Below are positions 16,792-26,172 of a stretch of 64,000 nt of DNA, piece by piece (the stretch's first letter is position 1; every line of letters begins with the position of its first letter). This DNA is from Sulfidibacter corallicola. Lineage in GTDB: Bacteria; Acidobacteriota; Holophagae; Acanthopleuribacterales; Acanthopleuribacteraceae. The position numbers and the translations under genes are program-made. The stretch spans positions 2,294,001 to 2,358,000 of the forward strand of contig NZ_CP071793.1 of NCBI RefSeq assembly GCF_017498545.1. Direction: 5' to 3'. Below the pieces are notes generated by a model. It searched no databases and was not told where the DNA came from. It worked only from the letters and a program-made list of their open reading frames with translations.

Positions 16792-18486
16792 ATGAAACCC
16801 TTTCTTCTATTCCTTTTGGTTGTGGCCTGCCATGCAGACGAACCCCGACGAACCGCCCAGGTGCTGAAGGCATCCGCCACACTGAAGGTCTACAAAACGG
16901 AGCGGCTGAATATCTACTATACGCGCGGGTTTTCAGAGCACGCGGAGGCGCTGGGTCGCGAGGGTGAACGCTTCCTGGCCGAGCTGGGCCAGCGATGGTC
17001 CGTCATCCTGCCCGAGGAACCCGTTCACGCCTCCGTGATCATCAACGCCGTGGACCAGGGCCGGCCCCACCACCTGTCCCCTACCCGCTGGCTGGAAGTC
17101 AGCTACAACCAATCCGGGCAGCGCATCGAATTCCGAATTTCCCGACAGTTTCAGATCGATCAGGAGCACCTGAACGCGGAACTCCGGCATTACCTCGTCC
17201 ACCACTATTTGAGATGGGATCATCCCGAACCGCTCCCCTTCTTCCTGGAAGAGGGCCTGGCCCAATACTACGACGGCACCGAACCCAACGGATACCGCTA
17301 CAAGTTGATCCTGGGCTTTCGGGCGCTGTCCAATCCCGGCGCCCTGACCTCCCTCGACCAAGCCGCGTTTTTCCACGGTTTTCGAGGCGCCTATTTCGCC
17401 GCCGTGTCCGAGCAATTCGTGCGTTGGCTCTGGCAGGAATATCCCGACTCCGAAGTCACCTTCATCCAACGCCACCTGTTGGGCCAGCCGCTCAGCGACA
17501 CCCTGCGGAACGCCCGACTCCCCGACATGGACGAACTCTTGGATCGCTACTTTCGGGACGAAAGTGCCAAACACCCGATGAGTGCCGTGACCCGCACGCC
17601 CGACTTCTGGATGATCGTCTTCGGCATCCTGTTTCTGATCGGTTTGGCCATCAAGACCTTGTTGGCGATTCGCGTCGCGCGCATTCCCCACGTGGAGATC
17701 GGCACCGTTGCGGAAAATCCCGGCTCGACCGGTGGGCCCCCCAAGGCCAAACCCACGGGTCCCGGTGAGCCCGTACTGGTCCCGACCGGCCCGGCATTCG
17801 ATGCGAGCCCAAATGCTCCGATCTCGGACCTGCCGTTGCCCGATCTGCCTTTACCCGACCTACCGGCCGCGCCCGCGTCATCTCAGAGCGACCCATTCCA
17901 GGGCGCCGCATTTTTCGACGCCGCCGACCAACATGGATCTTCGCAACCGGCACCGCCGACAACGGCACCTCCGCAACCGCGGGACGACGATCACCTCTTC
18001 GCCCAACAGAGCCAGGAAACCATCGTCTTTTTGGATGACGAGGCGGCGCCGCCCCCGCCGACACCGGCACGCCCCTCGCGGCGAGAGGTCAAAAAGCGCA
18101 CGTCCAGCTCGCAGTCCGCCGATTCGCGGACCGCCGATTCCATCCAGCCTCCCAGCCTGCCCGATCACCGGGCGAACCCATCCAGCCGAAGCCGCCAAGC
18201 GAAGCCCGAAGCCCCCAAGACGGCCCAATCCGCGGGCTCCTCCAGGCCCCAGGCCCCCACCCGACCGGAACGAGACAAGGCCGAAACGCCTTCGCAGAAT
18301 CCTTCCATTCTGCCGCCGCCCAAAAAATTGATCCAAAGCCGAAAAGAGCAGGAAGTGTCCCACCTGAACCCCGGCGACGTCCTGCTGGATCTGGGCGACC
18401 TCGACGACGAACTGGATGCGGCATTCGGACAACTGGGCGGTGCCGAAGACAAGGCACCACCACCCAAGCGCCGCTCCCGCGAGTGA
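16792..18486 (+). CDS. Peptidase-MA-like lipoprotein/membrane protein with degenerate active site
   Basis: A 564-residue protein. The N-terminus (MKPFLLFLLVVAC) fits a lipoprotein signal with Cys13. Residues ~30-250 resemble the peptidase MA (gluzincin) fold: the family's helix HExxH followed by EGLA(E/Q)YY. Here the first motif reads HYLVH (133-137), so the catalytic Glu is replaced by Tyr, whereas EEGLAQYYDG (153-162) is kept. A transmembrane helix follows (about 264-285). The last ~280 residues are Pro/Ser/Ala-rich and disordered, ending in an acidic LLDLGDLDDELDAAF-type helix. It is probably a non-catalytic envelope scaffold. The ATG at 16792 is chosen because the signal peptide starts there. 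Confidence 0.8.
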   Translation: MKPFLLFLLVVACHADEPRRTAQVLKASATLKVYKTERLNIYYTRGFSEHAEALGREGERFLAELGQRWSVILPEEPVHASVIINAVDQGRPHHLSPTRWLEVSYNQSGQRIEFRISRQFQIDQEHLNAELRHYLVHHYLRWDHPEPLPFFLEEGLAQYYDGTEPNGYRYKLILGFRALSNPGALTSLDQAAFFHGFRGAYFAAVSEQFVRWLWQEYPDSEVTFIQRHLLGQPLSDTLRNARLPDMDELLDRYFRDESAKHPMSAVTRTPDFWMIVFGILFLIGLAIKTLLAIRVARIPHVEIGTVAENPGSTGGPPKAKPTGPGEPVLVPTGPAFDASPNAPISDLPLPDLPLPDLPAAPASSQSDPFQGAAFFDAADQHGSSQPAPPTTAPPQPRDDDHLFAQQSQETIVFLDDEAAPPPPTPARPSRREVKKRTSSSQSADSRTADSIQPPSLPDHRANPSSRSRQAKPEAPKTAQSAGSSRPQAPTRPERDKAETPSQNPSILPPPKKLIQSRKEQEVSHLNPGDVLLDLGDLDDELDAAFGQLGGAEDKAPPPKRRSRE

Positions 18487-19138
18487 GGCGCGGCCGCTCC
18501 CGGCCTCGAGAAATCGCCGTGTTCATGGCCCGGGTGCGCGAGCACTCCGGCCATTCGACGTTTCCCCACAGCATGGGGACCAAGGCGAATCACGCAAAAC
18601 CCAAAAAGTTTATGTATCTGAAAAACCGCCTATATATAATGAATCCGAACTCATTTTCTGGCGAGGAATTCGACTTCACGCCGAAAACGAACGATCGGTT
18701 CACGGGCGCCAAATGTAAAAAAACGCCATCCGATCCATTTTTTTGGAAACTTTTGTTGATTTCGTGCAACACATTCTAATTATTAGTATTTAAGCCCTAA
18801 AAATCATCATTTATCTCAGTCTGAACCCGGCTTTTTTCGCATCAGTTTTGAAAAATCTTATTGGCTTCCCTGCGGGTTCTTCATACAATGATCCAAATTT
18901 CGAAGTTGCTGCATCACGAAACGTGCACACTTCAGGATAAAACCTTATTTGGAGTATCTTTTCATCCACAGGTTTTTTCCAACGCTCAGGTTTTATCTAC
19001 ATTTCACTCCCCGCACTTTCATCGTTCCTCTTTTCTCGCTGTCATCAATGCGAATTCGTCGGGGATTTTCGGTGCCATGGCCGTGGTGTATCCCACCGTA
19101 CCACCGGCTCCAATGAGGTTTTCAGGAGATTTGTTTCT
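18487..19138. other. AT-rich intergenic region upstream of the Oar-type receptor
   Basis: About 650 bases, clearly more AT-rich than the surrounding genes between 18600 and 19050. The short frames look non-coding. A candidate promoter lies at 18861-18889, which would give the receptor gene an untranslated leader of about 240 bases. No structured RNA family was recognised in that leader. Confidence 0.45.
18861..18889 (+). promoter_or_regulatory. Candidate sigma-70-type promoter for the Oar-type receptor
   Basis: TTGGCT (4 of 6 to TTGACA) and TACAAT (5 of 6 to TATAAT) are separated by exactly 17 bases, within an AT-rich stretch upstream of the receptor gene. Confidence 0.45.
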
Positions 19139-21952
19139 ATGCTCAGAAGAACCCTTGTGTGTTGTCTACTCATCGTCTGCGGGTTACCGCTTTCAGCTCA
19201 AACCGGGACCAGTGTCATCACCGGCACGGTCACCAACGAAGACCAGCCCTTACCGGGCGCCCTCGTCGTCTTGGAGGGCGAGGTCCTGCAAGGCCAACGT
19301 GAAATCGTCACCAACGACAAAGGTCTGTTCCGCTTCGCCCTGCTGCCGCCCGGCAGTGGATACCGGATTCGCGTGACCATGACCGGCTTTCAAACGGCCG
19401 TCCGCAAGGACGTCAACCTCCCCTTGGGCAAAACCGTCAAGCTCACGATACCCATTCAACCCCAGTCGGTTACGGACGAGTTGGTCGTCACGGCCGAGGT
19501 GCCGATGATCGACACCACCACCAACCAGATTTCCCACAACTTCAGCGCGGAATTCCTGGAGACGGTGACCAACAACCGCCAAATGCAAATGGTCATGGCC
19601 ATGACCCCCGGAGCCCTGGAAGGCAACAACCCCAGCATGCTGGGCGGCTCCTCGACCGACAACATCTACCTCGTCGACGGTGCGGACAACACGGATCCCT
19701 TGTCGAAAACCTGGGGTACCCAAATCAACTTCGACGCGATACAGGACATCCAGGTCATCACCGGCGGGGTTTCGGCCGAATACGGTCGCGGCCAGGGCGC
19801 CGTGGTCAACCTGGTGACCAAATCGGGCGGTAACCGCTTCGAGGGGAACGTGCGCTTCCTGAAGTCCGACGTGGAATGGAACGAGGACGCCGACGGCAAG
19901 ACCTTCGACGAAAGCACCCGGTACACCACGGAAGACCGCATCGCGATGACGCTTGGCGGTCCGATCATCAAGGATCGCCTGTGGTTTTTCGCGGCCTTCG
20001 AAACGCGCGGAAAGGAAAAGCAGACCTTCCACTACGCCAATCTCGAAGCGTTCGAATCGCAGGATCTGACCAGGCAGACGACCAATTCGCCCACCTACGA
20101 AGGTCACTACCTGAACCTCAAACTGACCTACCAGGCCACGCCCAATCACAGCCTGGTATTGGCCTACAACGAAGACCCCATCGAATTCCCGCTCCATTCC
20201 TACCTGAACTACGAGTATTACGGCAACCCCTTCACGGTCAATCGTGAACAGGGCGGCGACACCATGATGTTCGAGTGGAACTGGAACATCAACGCGGTCT
20301 CCTATTTGAGCGCCAGAGTACAGCGGTTCGACTCCAACCTGAACAACGTCCCCGCCGACTCGAGCGACATCTCGACGGCGCTCAGACCGGTTCATCAGTT
20401 CGTCTCGGCCGAGGCCGGCACCTTCTACACCAACACCTCGCCGGCGCGATCCAACTACCGATCCGACCGCGAATTCGATTCCTACACCGCAACGTACAAC
20501 TACTTCTTGGATGCGGGCAAAGGCACCCACAACCTGAAGATCGGCGCGGAAGTCCGCGATTCCAGCTACGGCAGCGGCGACGACCTCTGGAACGGCGGCC
20601 ACCGCATGTACTGGAACGAGCGCAGCGACTGGGCCGCCTTCCTGATCTACACCGACGACCGGCCCACCGCCCTGACCAGCGAATCCTACGGCGCGATCTT
20701 CCTGCAGGACGAATGGACGGTCAACGAGCGCCTGACCTTCAACCTGGGCCTGCGTGCCGAGAGCCTGAAGTTCGACAACGTGGAAGGCCGCGAAATCGTC
20801 AATCAGAAGCTGGGCGACATGATCTCGCCGCGGGTGGGCTTCGCATATACGCTCGACAAGGGCAGCCTGCACGGTTCGTTCGCGCGCTACTACGATGCGA
20901 TCGGCGACTGGGTCGTCGACAACAGCCAACCCGACCAGGAATACACCCGTGAGTGGTACTGGCTGAATCCGGCCATTTCGGATCTGGTCGCGCAAGGCCT
21001 GCGCCCCTGGGAGAACCCGGCCGATTGGGCCCAGATCAACATCCAGGACCACCCCGACATGTGGGAGTACCGGACCACCTCCACCTTCGGTCCCTCGGGT
21101 ACCACCCAAATCCTGGGCACCCTGGATCCCTCCTACATGGACGAGTTCACCCTGGGTTACGACTACCAACTGACGCCGATGTACGCGGTGGGCGTCAACA
21201 CCTATCACCGTACCTGGCAGAACGCTTACGAGGACGCCGACTTCGCCCAGACCGGCGATTGGATCTTCCAGACCGTGGACGGCGAATGGCGCAAGTACCA
21301 GGCCCTGATCCTGAGTGCCCAGAAGCGCCTCGGCCCCGACGGCTTCCAGTTCTTCACCTCCTACACCTATTCCAAAACCCGCGGTCGCAGTTCCTCCGAC
21401 AACTCGACCCTGTACCTGGATTCGCCCTACCAGGTGAACAACTGGTACGGCAAGGTGCTCGACGTGCCGCACAGCTTCAAGTTCAACGGCTCCTACGCCT
21501 TCGACGGAGGCTTCACCGTGGGGGTCAACTACATCCTCCAGAGCGGTTCCACCTTCACGCCCGAAATCAGCATCCTGAACCAGATTCCGGACGGCATCAA
21601 CGAGGACACCTACGAAGAGGTGTGGTACGAGTCGCGCGGCAGCCGCCGCATGGAAAACTACACCCGCACGGACCTCCACCTGGAGTACGCCTTCAAGTTG
21701 TTCAACGGCCGCGTTTCGCCGTCGATCTACCTGGACATCTTCAACGTGCTGAACGATCGCCGGGTGGTCGATGTGGACAATTTCATCGGCTACGGCTCGT
21801 TCACCACCGACGCCGAACCCGGTTCCGAGGCCTATCTAGAGTACGTGCAGAACAACAGCCCCGTGCTGGACGAGTTCGCCGAGAACTTCGGTGAAGCGAC
21901 CGAATACTCGTTCCCGCGCTCCTATTACGTGGGCTTCAACGTCAAATTCTGA
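19139..21952 (+). CDS. Oar-like TonB-dependent receptor with carboxypeptidase-regulatory-like domain
   Basis: A 937-residue outer-membrane transporter. A signal peptide (1-20, ending LSAQ) is followed by a carboxypeptidase-regulatory-like beta-sandwich (about 25-105: ITGTVTNEDQPLPGALVV). A TonB plug follows (about 110-230: DNIYLVDGADNTDP, VITGGVSAEYGRGQGAVVNLVTKSGG), and then a 22-strand-type barrel with many aromatic strands, ending in YYVGFNVKF. The terminal Phe is the usual barrel-assembly signal. This architecture is the Oar/TonB type common in Acidobacteria, Bacteroidetes and Myxococcota. The substrate is unknown, and no SusD-like partner or degradative enzyme lies beside it. AGGAG lies about 12 bases before the ATG. 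Confidence 0.92.
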   Translation: MLRRTLVCCLLIVCGLPLSAQTGTSVITGTVTNEDQPLPGALVVLEGEVLQGQREIVTNDKGLFRFALLPPGSGYRIRVTMTGFQTAVRKDVNLPLGKTVKLTIPIQPQSVTDELVVTAEVPMIDTTTNQISHNFSAEFLETVTNNRQMQMVMAMTPGALEGNNPSMLGGSSTDNIYLVDGADNTDPLSKTWGTQINFDAIQDIQVITGGVSAEYGRGQGAVVNLVTKSGGNRFEGNVRFLKSDVEWNEDADGKTFDESTRYTTEDRIAMTLGGPIIKDRLWFFAAFETRGKEKQTFHYANLEAFESQDLTRQTTNSPTYEGHYLNLKLTYQATPNHSLVLAYNEDPIEFPLHSYLNYEYYGNPFTVNREQGGDTMMFEWNWNINAVSYLSARVQRFDSNLNNVPADSSDISTALRPVHQFVSAEAGTFYTNTSPARSNYRSDREFDSYTATYNYFLDAGKGTHNLKIGAEVRDSSYGSGDDLWNGGHRMYWNERSDWAAFLIYTDDRPTALTSESYGAIFLQDEWTVNERLTFNLGLRAESLKFDNVEGREIVNQKLGDMISPRVGFAYTLDKGSLHGSFARYYDAIGDWVVDNSQPDQEYTREWYWLNPAISDLVAQGLRPWENPADWAQINIQDHPDMWEYRTTSTFGPSGTTQILGTLDPSYMDEFTLGYDYQLTPMYAVGVNTYHRTWQNAYEDADFAQTGDWIFQTVDGEWRKYQALILSAQKRLGPDGFQFFTSYTYSKTRGRSSSDNSTLYLDSPYQVNNWYGKVLDVPHSFKFNGSYAFDGGFTVGVNYILQSGSTFTPEISILNQIPDGINEDTYEEVWYESRGSRRMENYTRTDLHLEYAFKLFNGRVSPSIYLDIFNVLNDRRVVDVDNFIGYGSFTTDAEPGSEAYLEYVQNNSPVLDEFAENFGEATEYSFPRSYYVGFNVKF

Positions 21953-21974
21953 TCCCGCTACCCAAACCCATCTA

Positions 21975-21998
21975 CCGGGAATCGCCCCCGATTCCCGG
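21975..21998. repeat. 10-bp inverted repeat after the receptor gene
   Basis: CCGGGAATCG and its exact complement flank a four-base CCCC loop, 23 bases after the receptor stop. There is no T-run, so it may act as a stabilising 3' hairpin ahead of the true terminator at 22034. Confidence 0.5.
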
Positions 21999-22033
21999 GA
22001 TTACCTCCAAGCGATGAAGCCATCGCGAATTCA

Positions 22034-22059
22034 GGGAGCCGTTTTCGGCTCCCATTTTT
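22034..22059. terminator. Intrinsic terminator between convergent genes
   Basis: GGGAGCCG-TTTT-CGGCTCCC (8-bp perfect stem) is followed by ATTTTT on the plus strand. It lies between the stop of the receptor and the stop of the convergent DUF2797 gene. The plus-strand T-run makes it a terminator mainly for the receptor. Confidence 0.8.
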
Positions 22060-22062
22060 CGT

Positions 22063-22887
22063 TCAGGCCGAGAAGGTGACGTGATAACCGCCGTATTTGC
22101 GGATGTTGATGACACCGGTGGAGAGAATCAGGTACTGGCCTTTGATCCCCTTCAGGACACCGCCGATCTCGGGCGTTTTGTCCAAGTTCAGCGAGGTCAC
22201 CTTGGTCGGAAACTCCAGAACGGGAAAATCGAGTCGCGTTTCGGTCGCCTCGGGAAGAGGCGTCACCGCATCGGGACCGTGCTCGGCCACCAACTCCTCC
22301 AGGCCGGGCCGGCATTTCTCCATCAACTCGTCGCGCGCCGCGACCAGGTCGCGCTCCTCGACCTCGCCCTTCAACATCTTGCGCCAATTGGTCTTGTCCG
22401 CCACGTGCCGCTTGAAAAGGACCTCCGACAGTCCCGAAACGAGGCGGGTGCCGACCTTCAGGATCGGCAGGGCCTGAATGGCCCCCTGATCGATCCAGCG
22501 CGTGGGGATCTGGGTTTCGCGGGTAATGCCGACCTTGATTCCCGAGGAATTGGCGAGATAGACGTAGTGCGGCTTCATGCAGCGAGCCTCGCCCCAATCC
22601 GGCTGGCGGCAGGTGCCCTGGGCGAAGTGGCACAACTCGGGTCTGACGATGCAGGTGTCGCATTCGGCCAGGGTCTGGGTGCAGGGGTAACAATAGCCCT
22701 GGTGGTAGCTTTTTTTGATCTTGCGGCCGCAACCTGCGCATTCGATGCGGCCCGAGAACGTCAAGCCGATCGTGCGACCGAGATAGGTATTCATGGGAAC
22801 GCGAAGCTGGTCCAGACACATTTCGTACTGGACCGGTTCCGCCAATGTCGTGGCCATTTTACTCAGGTGACCCGAATAGGTTTCCAA
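22063..22887 (-). CDS. DUF2797 family protein with zinc-finger cysteines
   Basis: A 274-residue protein. The N-terminal half carries a Cys-rich cluster (CAGCGRK, CYPCTQTLAECDTC, then CH) that should bind zinc. It is followed by HYVYLANSSGIKVGITRETQIPTRW, which resembles the GIY-YIG-like core reported for this family. The molecular role is not established. The start is TTG at 22887, with GGGAGG 8 bases upstream. The longer frame runs 140 codons further upstream through low-complexity sequence, and the TTG gives the usual family length. A downstream ATG (MATTLAEP) is a weaker alternative. Confidence 0.85.
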   Translation of the reverse strand: METYSGHLSKMATTLAEPVQYEMCLDQLRVPMNTYLGRTIGLTFSGRIECAGCGRKIKKSYHQGYCYPCTQTLAECDTCIVRPELCHFAQGTCRQPDWGEARCMKPHYVYLANSSGIKVGITRETQIPTRWIDQGAIQALPILKVGTRLVSGLSEVLFKRHVADKTNWRKMLKGEVEERDLVAARDELMEKCRPGLEELVAEHGPDAVTPLPEATETRLDFPVLEFPTKVTSLNLDKTPEIGGVLKGIKGQYLILSTGVINIRKYGGYHVTFSA

Positions 22888-23288
22888 TGCAGCATCCTCC
22901 CTCTCCGATCCGCAAGGCAGGGCCCCTCTCGCGATGGATGGATCGGTATACGATCCAAGGCGAAAGGAAAAACGATCCCGAATCGAAGGCGGTGCGAAGT
23001 GTGGGGCCCACACCGCGACGCGTGGGGGGCTCGAAGCGTTGCTTGTCGGTTTCGGCCCAAACCATACCGCGAATGGACCAAGGGTACAAACAGAAAGCGC
23101 CTCGGTGTCCTTGGTGTTCTCATTTGAAACCAATCCGTCTAGAGTTCCCGAATGCCGAGAGATTCGTCGTGCCCGGTAGGATGGGCACGGCCGGTAGGGC
23201 CGCTGGCCCGACACTTCGAAGCGATCAAGGCAGCGCAGATACGAAACGCCAAAGCGCGAAGCGTCGATAGAAGCAGGAGCTTCGGAAT

Positions 23289-23307
23289 GTGCGACCAGCG
23301 GTCGCAC
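23289..23307. repeat. Perfect 8-bp inverted repeat, 3-base loop
   Basis: GTGCGACC-AGC-GGTCGCAC. It is a GC-rich, REP-like palindrome in a gene-free stretch with no T-run. Confidence 0.5.
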
Positions 23308-23506
23308 CTACCTGGCCATACCGGCCGTGCACGACGACCCTCCCAGGCAACCGGGACCACCATGCAGGCTCGCTCCGCGCTGTTTCTTTCTCGAAATCGA
23401 GCTGGGTATGCCCGCTGGTCCGTAGCTCTCTTGAAGCAAAGTGGTGCTTTCAACCAGAGCTGGGTCTTGCCGTCGCCAATTCTTGATCAGGAAGGCAGGA
23501 ATGATC

Positions 23507-23563
23507 GAAACCAGGAAGAGCGGGACCATGATCTGTCCCAAATGCCGATCCTTTCCTGGTTTC
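23507..23563. repeat. Nested palindrome, 11-bp outer stem
   Basis: GAAACCAGGAA at 23507-23517 is exactly complementary to 23553-23563. Inside lies a second GGGAC/GTCCC pair. The structure lies about 75 bases beyond the stop of the CobW-like gene and could form a large 3' hairpin in its transcript. Confidence 0.5.
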
Positions 23564-23636
23564 CGATGTTCCTGGGTTCCTGCTGAATTTTTTGGATGAA
23601 CGACCCATGGCCCTTCGCCAGAAACCAGAAATAGTT

Positions 23637-24764
23637 TCACTGCTCGCCGTTGGAATGGTCCTCCGCCATTCGTTGCTGCATGGCACGCGCCGAGTGTTCC
23701 CAGAACTTTTGTGCCCAGCGGTTGATTTGCACTTCCTTCCCGATCGCATCGGCCTGCCGGTCCTCGGCGGCGGTTTCCTTCGCATCGGCAAGACACTGGT
23801 CCATCCTCGCGGCCAGACGGTCTGGATCGAGCTTGCCGGCAGCGGCGATGAACACCAATTCGGTGTAGGGCCGGGTGTCGCGCCACAAGCGGTCACCGAG
23901 AAAACTCACCCGCCGACCGGCCACCTGGAGCACCGTACGTTCGGCGGGCATGTTCTGCAACTGGACGATCCCCTTGACGCGGTAGACCGAAGCCGGCAAT
24001 CCGCTCATCATCCGTTTCAACGCCGTGAAATCGAACGGTTTTTCACCGCGATAGGTCCAGGTCTCGAACTCGAGCAGGTGATTCTCGTGGGCGTGTTTCG
24101 CGGACTGTTCCACGTCGTGAACATGAACATCCAGCGTGTCCTTCTCCGCGGCCTCCCGCCATTTCTTGCCGCCCAGGCCGAACACCAGCTCGAGTGGAAC
24201 ACGACCTCGAACCGTTTCCACCAACCGCACGTCGGAAACCTGTTGTCGCAGCCATTTCGAAAGGGAGGCGCGCTGGGCATCGTCGAGAAGATCCACTTTG
24301 TTCACCAACAACAGGTCGGCCACGGCGATCTGGCGGCGCGCCAGCAGGGCGTTCTTGCCCTTCAGGTCGCGCACCTGCTCGCCATCGACCACCGCGACGA
24401 TCCCGTCGAGGTACACCTTGGCGCGCAGGTCGTGGGACAGTGCGAAGGTTTGCACGATGGCCGCCGGGTCGGAAACGCCGCTGGCTTCGATCAACAGGTG
24501 ATCGGGCTTTTCATCGCCGTCCACCATGGAAACCAGGGTTTCTTCCATATCGCCGCGAATGGAGCAACAAATGCAGCCATTGGCCAGGCTCATGGTTTCG
24601 CCTTCGATGCGTGTCACCAGATCCGCATCGATGTTGACACTGCCAAAATCATTGACGAGTACGCCAATGCGCCGGCCGTGGTCGGCGTGTAACAAATAAT
24701 TGAGGAACGTCGTTTTCCCGGAACCCAGAAATCCACTGAGTACGGTGACTGGAACTTGTTTCAC
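23637..24764 (-). CDS. CobW/P47K-family GTPase (putative metallochaperone)
   Basis: A 375-residue G3E GTPase. The N-terminus shows the Walker A SGFLGSGKTT (10-19), the metal-binding CxCC motif GCICC (63-67), a Walker-B/switch region (IEASGVSDPAA) and the guanine-specificity motif NKVD. The C-terminal CobW domain (about 255-350) includes RVKGIV and the histidine-poor ending. Members deliver zinc or other metals to client proteins (ZNG1/YjiA types) or cobalt in cobalamin synthesis. No cobalamin genes are near, so a zinc or iron role is more likely. The start is GTG at 24764 with a purine-rich GGAG about 13 bases upstream. A Zur operator was looked for but not seen. Confidence 0.9.
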   Translation of the reverse strand: MKQVPVTVLSGFLGSGKTTFLNYLLHADHGRRIGVLVNDFGSVNIDADLVTRIEGETMSLANGCICCSIRGDMEETLVSMVDGDEKPDHLLIEASGVSDPAAIVQTFALSHDLRAKVYLDGIVAVVDGEQVRDLKGKNALLARRQIAVADLLLVNKVDLLDDAQRASLSKWLRQQVSDVRLVETVRGRVPLELVFGLGGKKWREAAEKDTLDVHVHDVEQSAKHAHENHLLEFETWTYRGEKPFDFTALKRMMSGLPASVYRVKGIVQLQNMPAERTVLQVAGRRVSFLGDRLWRDTRPYTELVFIAAAGKLDPDRLAARMDQCLADAKETAAEDRQADAIGKEVQINRWAQKFWEHSARAMQQRMAEDHSNGEQ

Positions 24765-25005
24765 GACTCAACCACACTCCTCTCCGTCGTTCGCGGGTGA
24801 CAGGCGGTCATGCCCCACCCATTCGGCCGCGAGCATCTACGTGTAAATACTCATCGGGACAGGACGGTTATCGCAATTTTAACCAAACTCGACCATCGAC
24901 GTGTAGCACTCTTTTTGCGCGAATCCCGCAAAATCCAACAATCCCCTCATGGCAGGTCACACGGTCGATACAGCATCCTGCGTCAAAAAGGAACGTCGAA
25001 CGAGG

Positions 25006-26166
25006 TCAGGAACGGTCGCGCCGATCGCCGTTGATCATATCGATCTGCTCTTGCTCCAGGTCGTTGATGCGATCGATGTTGGCGTCCCAGATTCGGCCCA
25101 TGATCGGGTGGTAGAAACGGTGCAGGCTGGGCTTGGGCCGCGCGGGGAAACCGCGGTGCTTCTTTTGGGAGGCCCCGCCGGAACCCGCATCGTAATAGCG
25201 AATGCCGCGTTGGATCGCCCACTCGATGGCCTGGTAGTAACAGGTCTCGAAATGAAGGTAATCGTATTCCTCCAGGCAACCCCAATAGCGCCCGAACAGC
25301 CACTCGCCCTCGTGAACCAGCAGCGACATGGCGATCGGAAGTTCTCGATCGGGTTCGAAGGCGCACACGAAGGCGATGCGGTCGGCAAGGTGCACCGCCA
25401 GCTCGTGAAAGAAGGCCTGTTTCAGATAGTAACTGTATCCCCAATATTTCACGCAGGTCGCGCTATAGAAGAGGAACATGTGTTGAAAGTATTCGGCGGG
25501 GATCCGTTCGCCCGAAAGAACGCGAAAGTGAATGCCGGACTCGCGCACCTTGCGTCGTTCGCGTCGGATATTTTTGCGTTGGTGGCTGCGAAACGTGGCC
25601 AGGTAGTCGTCGAAGTTCGCGAATCCGGGGTTCTCCCAGATCAGCCCGTGGTGAAGCCAATACTTGAGGCCCAACTGCCGCATCTGGTCCACAAAATTGG
25701 GATCGCCGTGGAGAAAGTGACAACCCTGAATGTCCTTGCCGGCACAGAAATCGTCGATTTCGATCATCAAGCGGCGGTAGAGCGATGTCTCGTCCCAATC
25801 GGGATCGGTGAGGAAGCGGTACCCGATGGCGGGCGAGAAGGGGCTCATCCCCAAGAGCTTGGGGTAATAGGGAACGCCGACTTGGAGCGAGACGTGGGCC
25901 CATTCCTGATCGAAGACGAATTCGCCGCGACTGTGGGCCTTCAGGTAGAGTGCGGCGGCGGCCACCAGCCGCCCCCGATGGCGCAACAGGAGATGGCAGG
26001 GCGCCCAGCCCTCGGCCTGGCAGGCACTGCCGGACCGTTCCAAGCCGCGCAGCCAGCGCCAGTCAAGGAAGGGATAGGGGCGCGCCTCAAGGAGCCGGTT
26101 CCACGCCTCTTCCGTCACGCGCTCGATCGAATCGATCCACTCCGCCTCCAGGTTCAGGGTCGTCAT
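25006..26166 (-). CDS. FemAB/DUF482-type GNAT acyltransferase
   Basis: A 386-residue protein of the peptidoglycan-biosynthesis-related GNAT family (DUF482). Typical elements are PFLDWRWLRGLE near the N-terminus, HRKN-type RSHQRKNIRRERRKV at about 205-219 and DAGSGGASQKKHRGF near the C-terminus. Family members have a double GNAT fold, but their substrate is unclear. The last ~25 residues are acidic. It starts 6 bases after the DUF938 methyltransferase stop, so the two form an operon. Confidence 0.87.
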   Translation of the reverse strand: MTTLNLEAEWIDSIERVTEEAWNRLLEARPYPFLDWRWLRGLERSGSACQAEGWAPCHLLLRHRGRLVAAAALYLKAHSRGEFVFDQEWAHVSLQVGVPYYPKLLGMSPFSPAIGYRFLTDPDWDETSLYRRLMIEIDDFCAGKDIQGCHFLHGDPNFVDQMRQLGLKYWLHHGLIWENPGFANFDDYLATFRSHQRKNIRRERRKVRESGIHFRVLSGERIPAEYFQHMFLFYSATCVKYWGYSYYLKQAFFHELAVHLADRIAFVCAFEPDRELPIAMSLLVHEGEWLFGRYWGCLEEYDYLHFETCYYQAIEWAIQRGIRYYDAGSGGASQKKHRGFPARPKPSLHRFYHPIMGRIWDANIDRINDLEQEQIDMINGDRRDRS

Positions 26167-26172
26167 CGGTCT

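Larger units (their letters stand above)
22888..23636. other. Intergenic region with palindromes, no gene
   Basis: About 750 bases between the start of the DUF2797 gene and the stop of the CobW-like gene. Long frames on both strands have frame-shadow composition and no start signals. Two perfect inverted repeats at 23289-23307 and 23507-23563 are listed separately. The DUF2797 promoter should be near 22900-23000, but no clear elements are visible. Confidence 0.45.

Noticed and set aside
19250..21679. An 809-codon minus-strand frame opposite the Oar-type receptor
   Set aside because: Composition is Val/Gly/Arg-rich as expected from reverse-reading a GC-rich gene. The plus-strand receptor is certain.
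22888..23307. N-terminal extension of the DUF2797 protein up to 23307
   Set aside because: The extra 140 codons are low-complexity and proline/arginine-rich, while a TTG with an excellent Shine-Dalgarno at 22887 gives the normal family length.
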